Source of the DNA: Poseidonocella sp. HB161398
GTDB taxonomy: Bacteria > Pseudomonadota > Alphaproteobacteria > Rhodobacterales > Rhodobacteraceae
Direction of reading: 5' to 3'
Length of the DNA stretch: 64,000 nucleotides
Assembly: GCF_005870025.1 (NCBI RefSeq)
Contig: NZ_VATA01000008.1
Coordinates: 1-64,000, forward strand
Position 1 is the first letter of the stretch. Each line of letters starts with the position of its first letter. Shown one piece after another: positions 1-8,900 of the stretch. The notes under the pieces were generated by a model. That model did no database searches and was not told where the DNA came from. It saw nothing but the letters and a program-made list of their open reading frames with translations. Position numbers and translations under genes: made by a program.

Positions 1-2
1 AG

Positions 3-293
3 CCGGACACCGCCGGAGCCCGGGCACGCAACGAGATCCTGCGGGCGTCAAAGCACTTGGGCCGGGCGCTCTGGCGGAACTGGAGCGGGTACCACCGGCG
101 CAGCAGGGTGGAACCGAAAATGAACTGCGTGAAGCTGCTCGGGCAGCGGCTGATGTCGCGGGACTTCGACCGCCAGGTGGCGGAGGTCCAGATCCGGGTC
201 ATTCGCGGCTGCGCTCGGACCAGTGGCGTTTGCCGCTCATTCGTGAACCACTGCTCGGCTCTCGGAAGAGCTGAAATCGAAGTCGTTGCCTGA
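3..293 (+). pseudogene. IS5-family transposase, 3' remnant
   Basis: The reading frame that enters from the left edge encodes the end of an IS5-type DDE transposase. Recognisable family blocks are RNEILRASKHLGRALWR, WSGYHRRSRVEPKMNCVKLL and GQRLMSRDFDRQVAEVQIRV (to about base 200). In intact relatives roughly 15 more residues (VLNGYTALGIP-like) follow. Here that tail is lost from this frame, and an AALGPVAFAA-like stretch appears in the next frame, so an indel near base 200 seems likely. The 5' part lies outside the window, so whether the rest of the element is intact cannot be judged. The family assignment rests on remembered conservation of the SGYHRRSRVE and LGQRLMARDFDRQ blocks. Confidence 0.7.
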
Positions 294-417
294 AGCCGGA
301 GAGGAAAGGGGATCCTCATCCTGTCGTTCGATTAGCGCAACAAGGCCGACCCAGACCGAACTGACGTCATGCCGGAAAGCGCTTGACCGAATTCGACCCG
401 CTGCCGAAGTCCAGGGC

Positions 418-1587
418 CTACGTCGCGATAACGGAGAAGGCGGGGTCGAGGCCCAGTGACTGAACTTGGGACTTTATCTCGTCCAAGTAAAGCCCATTTG
501 AAATCATCACGAGGGAGGGAGAGAGCGACTTCAGATCGTCTGGGGAAAGAACGGGCAAACCCACGCCCGGCGCGAAAAGACCGTGCTTTCGAGGGTTCAG
601 ATCCACAAGCGCCTTGATGTTCTGCGCATCATCTCTGACGGCATTGCAGAAAGTGATGCCCTTCGAACCGGCCCCCCAGACGACGACATTTCCCGTCATA
701 TGGGAAACCTGCTCCCGAAAATCCTTCAGAAAGCCTTCCGCCTTGTCCGAAAAGGCAGAGGCATCGGTCAGCGTCGAGATGTCGAGACTTTCGGCGGCCG
801 GTTTCGAAATGGCGTCGGGGCGCGCTTCGATCATCAGGAACTGGTCGCCATAGCTCGTCTGCACGTCGAGCGGCCGGAAGCCTGACAGCCGGAAGGCGGT
901 GGCGATGGAGGTCGCGCTCCAATAGCCGAAATGCTCGTAGATGACGTCCCACATCGAGGTCGTTTTCAGCATCCATGCGGCATTGGGAACTTCGAAATAG
1001 ATCGGCACGTCGCGTTCGCCGATCGTTTCCCGCAGGGACGACAGGAATTCTGCCGGGCTGTCGATATGCTCGAGAACATGGCGGCAGATGATGGCGTCGA
1101 AGGGGCGGTTCAGGTGGTCGGGGCCGAAATATTCGGGGACGATCTCGACGCCCGGAGTCTCGAGGAAACGCGAGGTCTTTCCGCGCATCGACGGGTCGAA
1201 CCCGACCGCGCTGGCAACGCCCTTTTCCGCGAGCAGCGACAGCATATGGCCGTCGCCGCAGCCGATTTCGACGACATGCTTTCCCTTGAGGTCGAACTTG
1301 CCGACCAGGGAGGCCGCCAGGGTCTCCGCGAAGTCCTGGAAGCTCGGCGAGAAATGGAGCGCGTTTTCGTAGCCCGGCGCATATTCCATGCGCGCAGGGT
1401 CGAAAGCGCGGTTCCAGATATAGGTGCAGCTCTTGCAGACCACGAGGTCGATATCGCCCGAAGGCGCGGATTTCGCGCTTTCGAGATCGGGCCAGAGCTG
1501 GTTGCAGACGACCGGCATGTCCCGCAGATGGAAAACGGGCGCTATCTCTGCCGATTTGCAAACCGGGCAAGTCTCATGATCGGCCAT
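418..1587 (-). CDS. class I SAM C-methyltransferase (sugar 3-C-methyltransferase type)
   Basis: This protein of about 389 residues has the three-part layout of deoxysugar C-methyltransferases. An N-terminal zinc ribbon has CxxC at about 7-10 and 51-54, the Rossmann SAM fold has VEIGCGDG at about 106-113 with a CRHVLEHI block near 168-175 and YEHFGYW near 217-223, and a C-terminal domain has the glycine-rich VVWGAGSKG near 302-310. Known relatives transfer a methyl group to a carbon of a nucleotide-linked 4-keto sugar. ATG at 1587 is preferred. A GTG at 1593 overlapping the upstream stop as GTGA is the alternative. It is the last gene of a four-gene run and a divergent paralogue of the next two genes. 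The exact sugar cannot be read from sequence. Confidence 0.88.
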   Translation of the reverse strand: MADHETCPVCKSAEIAPVFHLRDMPVVCNQLWPDLESAKSAPSGDIDLVVCKSCTYIWNRAFDPARMEYAPGYENALHFSPSFQDFAETLAASLVGKFDLKGKHVVEIGCGDGHMLSLLAEKGVASAVGFDPSMRGKTSRFLETPGVEIVPEYFGPDHLNRPFDAIICRHVLEHIDSPAEFLSSLRETIGERDVPIYFEVPNAAWMLKTTSMWDVIYEHFGYWSATSIATAFRLSGFRPLDVQTSYGDQFLMIEARPDAISKPAAESLDISTLTDASAFSDKAEGFLKDFREQVSHMTGNVVVWGAGSKGITFCNAVRDDAQNIKALVDLNPRKHGLFAPGVGLPVLSPDDLKSLSPSLVMISNGLYLDEIKSQVQSLGLDPAFSVIAT

Positions 1588-1589
1588 AA

Positions 1590-2765
1590 TCACACCGCCA
1601 CAACTTCCGCTTCGACATCGATCTGCTGAAGCGTGTTCTTGATTTCAGTCAGGTAGATCGGGTTCATCACGATCACCGTGTCGACCCCTGCGGTCTTCAG
1701 CCCTTCGGGCCCGATCACGCGATGGCCGGTGCCCGGCAGGTATTTCCCCTGCTTGTGCGGGTTGATGTCGACCACATGGGCCACTTCCTCGCCGACATTG
1801 TTCGTCGTCAGGAAGGACACGCCTTTCGATCCGCCGCCCCAGATCGCCACGGTTTTCCCGTCGGCATGGCGCTGCTTGACGAAATCGGTCCAGTACTGCC
1901 GGGTCGCGGCGATCTGTTCCGGGAAGGTCTCCGCCAGGTCTCGCAGCTTCGACAGGTCGTCTTCCGCATCCAGCGGCGGATTGCCCTGCGCGGGTTCCGC
2001 ATACTGGATGATGTATTGCGAGTCGTAAGCCAGGTAGAGATTGGTGACATCCATTCCGGATTTCCGGAACAGGCGGGCATGGCTTCCCAGGGTGAAATAG
2101 GAGCAATGCTCGTAGTAGATGTCCCAGAAAGCGCCTTCGGAAAGGACGCGGTTCACGTCCGGCGTCTCGAAGAAGATGCCGACATCGGTCCCGTCGATCA
2201 CCTCGGAAATATCCGCCATGAAGCTGCCGACATCCGGGACATGTTCCAGCGTGTGGCGGCAGACGACGAAATCGGGATGGATGCCGATGGTCTTGGGCGT
2301 GAAGTACTCTTTCTGGAAGGAGAGCTTGGCGGCATCCGCATCGGGAAGCCGTTCGGGAATGAATCCCGGATCGACGCCGAGGCCGGTCGTGCCGGTTCTC
2401 GACACCAGCTCCTTCAGGAACTCGCCCTTGCCGCAGCCGATCTCCAGCGTCGTCTTGCCGGAGAGGTCGTAGGTGTTCGCGATTTCCTCGACGAGCCCCT
2501 TGGCGAAGCCGCTGAACGTGTCCGAGAAATGCTGGCTCTCTTCCGTGGTGGAGGCGTAGTCCACCAGGTCGAGATCGAACAGGCTGTTGAAGACGAAACC
2601 GCAATCGTGACAGAATTCCAGCTTCAGCTCGGCACGGGGGAAGGCGAGCGCCTCCTCCCGCGTGTCGAGCAGAATGCAACTTTGCACCGGAATGGCGCTC
2701 AGATGGTAGATTTCCTTCAGATGGGTCCCGCCGCAGGCCGGGCAGGTTTTCTCTGATCGCTGCAT
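1590..2765 (-). CDS. class I SAM C-methyltransferase, second paralogue
   Basis: A 391-residue protein with the same architecture as its neighbour: zinc-ribbon CxxC pairs at about 8-11 and 52-55, SAM motif LEIGCGKG at about 107-114, CRHTLEHV near 169-176, a YEHCSYF block, and a C-terminal WGGGSKG near 309-315. It starts 9 bases after the upstream fusion gene and overlaps the following gene by a few bases, so the genes are almost certainly cotranscribed. Two adjacent full-length paralogues plus a third fused copy suggest successive or alternative methylation steps. This copy could instead act on an amino or carboxyl group, since the family is diverse. Confidence 0.87.
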   Translation of the reverse strand: MQRSEKTCPACGGTHLKEIYHLSAIPVQSCILLDTREEALAFPRAELKLEFCHDCGFVFNSLFDLDLVDYASTTEESQHFSDTFSGFAKGLVEEIANTYDLSGKTTLEIGCGKGEFLKELVSRTGTTGLGVDPGFIPERLPDADAAKLSFQKEYFTPKTIGIHPDFVVCRHTLEHVPDVGSFMADISEVIDGTDVGIFFETPDVNRVLSEGAFWDIYYEHCSYFTLGSHARLFRKSGMDVTNLYLAYDSQYIIQYAEPAQGNPPLDAEDDLSKLRDLAETFPEQIAATRQYWTDFVKQRHADGKTVAIWGGGSKGVSFLTTNNVGEEVAHVVDINPHKQGKYLPGTGHRVIGPEGLKTAGVDTVIVMNPIYLTEIKNTLQQIDVEAEVVAV

Positions 2766-2774
2766 GCTACCGAC

Positions 2775-5096
2775 TCACGCCTCGACGATTTCCAGGTCGG
2801 GAATGGGCACGACGAATTTCCCGCCGGCAGACAGGAAGCCCTTCTGCTGGCTGATGATCTCGTCGCGGAAATTCCACGGCAGGATGACGACATAGTCCGG
2901 CTTGTCCGCCATCAGGCGGTCCGGCGTGTCGATCGGAACGCGGACGCCCGGCATGAACTTGCCCTGCTTGTGGACGTTCTTGTCGACCGCGTATTCGATC
3001 GTCCGCGCGTTGAGCTCGAGGAAGTTGAGCATGATCGTGCCCTTGGCGGCGGCGCCATAGGCCGCGATCCGCTTGCCCTCGGATTTGAGCCCGCCGATCA
3101 GCTCGCGCGCGCGCGACCGGAAGGCCTGAACGCGAGCGCCGAAGGTGGTGTAGTACTCGTAGGTATCGAGGCCGAGCTCGGCCTCTTCCGCCAGCGCGGC
3201 GTCTACGGCGGCGCTGGGGTTCGGGGTCTTCTCGAAGAAGAGCCGCAGCGAGCCGCCATGGATCGCGACATGGCGCATGTCATTCAGATAGAGCCCGTGC
3301 CGCTCGAAGAGCGCCTTCGCGGAGCGGACCGAGAAGTAGCACAGATGCTCGTGATAGATCGTGTCGAACTCGATGTAGTCGATCAGGTCGCGGACATAGG
3401 GGAATTCCACGACGACCATGCCCTCATCGGACAGGAGCGTGGCCATCCCGGCAACCAGGTCGTTCTGGTCGGCGACATGGGCGACGACGTTGTTGGCGAT
3501 GATCACGTCGGCGCGCTTGCCCTCGGCGCGCAGGCGTTCGGCCACGCGGGTGCCGAAGAAATCGATGACCGTGTCGATGCCCTTCTCGATCGCGGCGCTG
3601 GCCGGCTGCTTCGCCGGGTCGACGCCGAGAACCGGGATGCCCTTCTCCTTGAAGTTCTGCAGCATGTAGCCGTCATTCGACGCGATCTCGACGACGAGGT
3701 TGTCCCCGCCGAGCTCCCGGCGCTCGATCAGCTCGAGCGCGTTGCTGCGGCTGTGCTTCAGCAGGTCGTCCGAGAAGGAGGAGAAATACAGGTAGTCATC
3801 CCCGAACATCTCTTCCGGCGGGCGCGTTTCCAGCAGCTGGACCAGCGTGCAATGCGGGCAGTAGCCGAGGCGCAGCGGCACTAGGGTCTCCTGCGACGCC
3901 AGCTTGGTCTGGTCGAGCAGCCCGTCCGAGCGCGGCATCAGGCCGAGATCGAGGATCGGCTGCAGGCCCTTGTGCTTGCAGGAGATGCATTCGACCTCGC
4001 CGGCATCCGCGGTGAAGGCTTCGGAGAAATCGGCCGCCGAGCCGCCGGGGCGGGCGGCTTCGCCCGCTTCGGTGTGCTTCAGCGTCTCGTCGATCAGCCC
4101 GTCGGCGATCAGCTTCTTGATATGGCCGATCCGCTGGTAGCGGGGACCTTCGAATTCCTCGAGGGTCAGCGACGCGGCGGTATAGGCCTCGTAGAGCGAC
4201 TGCGCGCCCTTGCGGGCATCCCAGACCGGCTGGAAATGCGGCATGACCCGGCGGATCTTGTCGCAGTTCACCCGGTAGGAGCGCTTGTCGGGCCCGGCAT
4301 TCTCGGCGAAGGTCACCTCGCAGCCCGGGACGACATCGGCGACGATCTCGGCCAACTCGCGGATCTGGTAGTTGTGCTCGGTCAGGCCGACATTGAAGGC
4401 CTCGTTGCGGATCAGCTCGACCGGCGTCTCCAGCGTGGCCATCATCGCCCGGCTGATATCCTCGATATGGGTGATCGGGCGCCAGGGGGTGCCGTCCGAT
4501 TTCATGTGGATATTGCCGGTGGTCACGGCCCAGGCGACGAGGTTGTTCAGCACCAGGTCGAAGCGGATCCGCGGGCTGACGCCATAGGCGGTCGCGGAGC
4601 GCAGGAAGGTCGGGCAGAAGTTGTCATCCGCCAGTTCCGCCAGCGCCAGCTCGGATTTGACCTTGCTTTCGCCATAAGGCGTGACCGGGTTAAAGGCGCC
4701 GGTCTCGTCGATCATGTCCGGGCCCGAGGCGCCGTAGTTGGAGCAGGACGAGGACATCACGAAGCGCGACACGCCGCCGGCCTTGGCGGCCTGCGCCACG
4801 CGCATCGTGCCTTCGTAGTTGATGTCGTAGGTCGTCTGCGGGCGGAAGTCGCCGAGCGGGTCGTTCGAGAGCGCCGCGAGGTGGATCACCGCGTCGATGC
4901 CGAGGAAATCCGCCGCCGTCACGTCCCGGATGTCCTTGCGGATCATCGGGATGTCGGGAACCTTTCCGCCCGGCTCGAAGGTGCATCTCTCGTAGAGATC
5001 GCTGTCGATGCCGCGGACGACATGGCCCGCTGCCTGAAGCATCGGGGTCAGGATAGTGCCGATATAGCCGAGATGGCCCGTTACGAGAACACGCAA
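2775..5096 (-). CDS. fused NAD-dependent sugar epimerase/dehydratase and C-methyltransferase
   Basis: One 773-residue frame carries two enzymes. Residues about 1-335 are an extended SDR with the NAD motif GHLGYIG at 7-13, a serine-rich SSSCSNYG block near 116-122 and the catalytic YGESK at 141-145. Residues about 370-770 form a complete C-methyltransferase: CxxC at 370-373 and 413-416, a degenerate SAM motif [10 protein letters not shown] near 468-477, a YHEHLCYFS block and a C-terminal AAYGAAAKG stretch. These activities are usually separate genes in CDP-deoxysugar pathways. The start is taken as TTG at 5096, giving the expected LRVLVTG start and following directly on the rfbF stop (TGAATTG). 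The longer frame upstream lies within rfbF. The roughly 30-residue linker (about 340-369) has no recognisable fold. Confidence 0.85.
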   Translation of the reverse strand: MRVLVTGHLGYIGTILTPMLQAAGHVVRGIDSDLYERCTFEPGGKVPDIPMIRKDIRDVTAADFLGIDAVIHLAALSNDPLGDFRPQTTYDINYEGTMRVAQAAKAGGVSRFVMSSSCSNYGASGPDMIDETGAFNPVTPYGESKVKSELALAELADDNFCPTFLRSATAYGVSPRIRFDLVLNNLVAWAVTTGNIHMKSDGTPWRPITHIEDISRAMMATLETPVELIRNEAFNVGLTEHNYQIRELAEIVADVVPGCEVTFAENAGPDKRSYRVNCDKIRRVMPHFQPVWDARKGAQSLYEAYTAASLTLEEFEGPRYQRIGHIKKLIADGLIDETLKHTEAGEAARPGGSAADFSEAFTADAGEVECISCKHKGLQPILDLGLMPRSDGLLDQTKLASQETLVPLRLGYCPHCTLVQLLETRPPEEMFGDDYLYFSSFSDDLLKHSRSNALELIERRELGGDNLVVEIASNDGYMLQNFKEKGIPVLGVDPAKQPASAAIEKGIDTVIDFFGTRVAERLRAEGKRADVIIANNVVAHVADQNDLVAGMATLLSDEGMVVVEFPYVRDLIDYIEFDTIYHEHLCYFSVRSAKALFERHGLYLNDMRHVAIHGGSLRLFFEKTPNPSAAVDAALAEEAELGLDTYEYYTTFGARVQAFRSRARELIGGLKSEGKRIAAYGAAAKGTIMLNFLELNARTIEYAVDKNVHKQGKFMPGVRVPIDTPDRLMADKPDYVVILPWNFRDEIISQQKGFLSAGGKFVVPIPDLEIVEA

Positions 5097-5097
5097 T

Positions 5098-5874
5098 TCA
5101 CTTCTCCCAAATAGCCCAGGGGCGATCGCCCGAATCCCACAGTTTCTGCAGCGTATGCTTGTCGCGCAGGGTGTCCATGGCGGCCCAGAAGCCCTCATGG
5201 CGGTAGGCCATCAGCTGGCCGTCGCGCGCAAGGTTCTCCAGCGGCGCATGCTCGAACATGACCATGTCGCCCTCGATGTAGTCGAAGACCTGCGGCTCGA
5301 GCACGAAGAACGCCCCGTTGATCCAGCCTTCCGCGGTCTGCGGCTTCTCCTCGAAGGCGACGACCTGGTCGCCCTCGAAGCGCATGTGGCCGTAGCGCGC
5401 CGGCGGGCGCACCGCGGTGATCGTCGCCAGCTTGCCATGCGACTTGTGGAAGGCGATCAGCTTGTGCAGGTCGATATCCGACACGCCGTCGCCCCAGGTC
5501 AGCATGAAGGTGCCGTCGCCGAGGAAGGGCTTCAGCCGCTTCACGCGGCCGCCGGTCAGGGTCTCGTCGCCGGTCTCGATCAGGTCGACCTTCCAGGGCG
5601 CGTGGTCCTGCTCATGGCGCATGACGGGGCTGTCATTGTCCATGTCGACGGTGATGTTGCCGGCCAGCGTGCCGTATTCGACGAAGTACCGCTTGATGTA
5701 GTCGCCCTTGTAGCCGAGGGCGACGGCGAAGTCGTTGAAGCCGTAGTGCGAATAGATGTTCATGATATGCCAGAGGATGGGCTTCCCTCCGATTTCCACC
5801 ATCGGCTTGGGCCGGATGATGGTCTCCTCGGCAAGCCGGGTTCCCTTGCCGCCAGCAAGAATTGCCGTCTTCAT
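5098..5874 (-). CDS. rfbF: glucose-1-phosphate cytidylyltransferase
   Basis: A 258-residue nucleotidyltransferase that makes CDP-glucose from CTP and glucose-1-phosphate, the entry step to CDP-linked 3,6-dideoxy and branched sugars. Visible signatures are the N-terminal [10 protein letters not shown] nucleotide-binding loop, the [18 protein letters not shown] block and the internal [11 protein letters not shown] metal-binding region. The length is normal for RfbF. ATG at 5874 (MKTAILAGG) is chosen because GGAG lies about 9 bases upstream; an in-frame ATG at 5880 is possible but too close to that site. It leads the operon containing the epimerase and the three C-methyltransferase domains. No CDP-glucose 4,6-dehydratase (RfbG) is visible in this window. 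Confidence 0.93.
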   Translation of the reverse strand: MKTAILAGGKGTRLAEETIIRPKPMVEIGGKPILWHIMNIYSHYGFNDFAVALGYKGDYIKRYFVEYGTLAGNITVDMDNDSPVMRHEQDHAPWKVDLIETGDETLTGGRVKRLKPFLGDGTFMLTWGDGVSDIDLHKLIAFHKSHGKLATITAVRPPARYGHMRFEGDQVVAFEEKPQTAEGWINGAFFVLEPQVFDYIEGDMVMFEHAPLENLARDGQLMAYRHEGFWAAMDTLRDKHTLQKLWDSGDRPWAIWEK

Positions 5875-5987
5875 AATCATGCACTCCGTTCTCGACTTTT
5901 TGCCTGTCGTGCGCTGGTTGCGCTAAAAAATTTCACGAACATATGGCGTATTAATACATGGATTCGGGACGAGTCTGGCAGGTTTTT

Positions 5988-8900
5988 CTACGCCACCAGG
6001 CTGTCTGTGAAAATGAAATCGCTCGCGAGCGAGATGTCGTAGGCGCCGTTCAGAAGGCCGATCAGTTCATCCTCTTCGCCTGCCAGTCCGGCGCGCCAGA
6101 TCGCGGTGCCGGCCGTCAGTTCGGCCTCGTCGACGGTCAGGAAGTAATCGGAGGCGGAACCATGGAGCTGGACCAGATCCGTGCCCGATTCAAAGTCGTA
6201 GACGAAGCCGTAGTCGCCCAGGCCGGCATCGGCGCTGTCGCCATCGTCGTAGTAGGTGCCGTTCTCGTCGCCGAAGACGAAGACATCCGCGCCGTTGCCG
6301 CCGACGAAGACGTCGATCTCGCCCTGGCCGGGATTGGCGCTGCCGGCATCCGCGCCGACCAGGACGTCATCCCCGTCCTCGCCCTGCAGGATGTCGTCGC
6401 CGGTGATCTCGGTCACGCTGAGATCGCCGAAGGTGACGTCGTAGTAATGCGCGTTGAGGTAGAGGCCGCCGGTCGCCGGCGCCTCGTCCAGCGAGAAGGT
6501 CTCGACCGCCTGGATGGTCCAGTCTACCGGCTCCGCGGTGCCGACCTCCCAGACCTTCAGGCTGTACATGCGGTCGTAGATCCCCACCTGCTCGACGCGC
6601 ACGGTGAAGTTGTAGCTCGTGCCCTCGTCGAGCGAGAAATTGGCCGCGCCCAGCACTTCGGTGAAGCTGTGGTAGCTGTGGCTCTCGAACTTGTCCTCGA
6701 AGGTGAAGGCCGCGCCGGGTTCCCAGCCGGAATGCGGCTGGAAACCGCTGACCGGATCGTCGGTATGGCCGTTCCACAGCATGCCGATGCCGAAGGCGCC
6801 GCCGTCGCGCCCGTTCGGATCCTCGTTCTGGAGGTCGTGCATCGTGATGGTGATGTTCAGCTCGTAGTTGTCCCAGGTCGAGTCGCCCAGCACCAGCAGC
6901 CGGTCATAGCCCAGCTGCGTCGGCCGCGCACCTTCGTCAGTGACTTCCCACTGGCCGTCGGCCACCTGCACGACGTCCTGGATATTGGTCACGGTCGACC
7001 AGTCGATCGCGTAGTTGACGCCGTAGTCGCTGCCCGACTCGTACTCGATGATGACGTCCTGGGTGTAGACGACGCCGTTCTCCATCACCGCGGTGATGGT
7101 GATCACGTCATCGGCGCTCGACCCGTCGAGCTCGCTATAGGCGAGGTCGATGTTGAAGTCGCCCTCGTCCTGCAGGCGCCGTGTATCCGCGCCGACCGAC
7201 AGCGCGCGCGCCGCGCCGCCATTCAGGCTGTAGCTGAGCGTCGCGACCGGGCCGCCGATATTGCCCAGCACGTTGATCCATTTCTGGGCCTCGCCGGGGC
7301 TGCCGAAGGTCTGGGTCGTGCCGTACCAGACATCCAGCGTGTAGCCGACGGTGATCTCGACATTCGCGGTATCTTCAAACTCGCCGTCGCTGACCGTGTA
7401 GGCGAAGCTGTCGAGGCCGGTATAGTCGGTCTCGGGCGTGTAGGTCAGCGTGCCGTCGCCATTGTCGACCAGCGTGCCATGGAGCGGCTGGGTGAAGCCG
7501 CTGATGGTCAGCGGATCGCTTTCGAAATCGACGTCATTGGCCAGCAGGTCGCTCGCGGCGATGATGATCAGCGGCTCGTTTTCCGGCGCGGCCAGTTCGT
7601 CGTCGGCCGCGATCGGCGGGTCATTGACCACCGTGATGTTGCCGTCCTCGTCCACGATCGGATCGACCGAGGTCTCGAACCAGTCGATCTTCGAGACGAA
7701 GCCCGGGATCTCGCCATTCCGCTCGGCACTGCCGGCGAAGACGCCGACCTGGGTCGCATCGAGGTCGCTGGTGATCGAGATCGCCTCGGTCCAGGTTTCG
7801 CCATCCGCGGAGTAGAGGAAGGTGTAGGTCTGGCCGTCCTTGACGATCCGCAGGTAGCTGACCTCGCCGGTCAGCACGACTTCGCGGTAGGGGAAGCCGC
7901 GGACGGTCCCGTTGACGTCGCCGACCAGCAGCTCGAGCTTGCCGGTCGTGTAGGCCAGGTCGAAGCGGAACCAGCGGGTGTCGCTCTCCAGGACCAGAAG
8001 CCCGTGCTCCTGGTAGGTGGCGTAGGGCTCGTTGAGCATGTGGATGGCAATGTCGAAATTGCCCTCGCCGACATCCTGCAGCACCCGCGGCGTGGTCATC
8101 GCCCGGTAGGCATCCACGGCGACGCCCTCCGGAGAGGTGATCTCCAGCCAGGAGTCGGTGCCGTCGGTCTGGATCGAGGCCGAGCCCGCCGTGCCCGCGA
8201 AGGTCCAGTCGTCCTCCAGCACGCCGGAGGAGAAGTCGTCCGAGGCCAGGATCGCATCGCCGATCGGCACGTCGACGCCGATCGAGACCGTGGCGGTATC
8301 CGTCGTCTCGCCGTCCGAGATCGTGTAGGTGAAGCTGTCCGCCCCGGTATAGCCAGTCGTCGGCGTGTAGGTCAGCGTGCCGTCGCCATTGTCGGCCAGC
8401 GTGCCGTGGCCCGGCTGCGTGAACGACACGAAGGCGAGCGCCACGCCCTCGGGGTCGCTGTCATTCGCCAGCAGGTCGCTGTCGATATCGATGACCAGCG
8501 CCGTGTCGGCCTCGGTCACGAGGGTGTCGGCGGCCGCCTCCGGCGACAGGTTCGGCGCGACGAAGCCGTCATCCTCGGCAGTGATCGGATCGCCCGAGAC
8601 CTCGAACCAGTCGACCTGGGCGGTATAGCCCACGGCGGCGCCGGTATTGCTGGCGAAGAGTCCGGCGCTGGTGACCTCGAGCGCCCGGGTCGTACTGCCC
8701 GCAGTGGTCCAGCTGGTGCCGTCGGTCGAGTATTCGAAGACCCACAGATCGCCCGTCCGCGTCAGCCGCAGATAGGGCGCGCTGCCGCCCGCGATCTCGA
8801 CGCGGAAGAGCGAGCTCGAATTCCCGTTCACGGTGACGGCGGCGAAGGCGTAGAGCTTCGTGCCGTCCGAATAAGTGTCGAAGCGCAGCCAGTTATTCGC

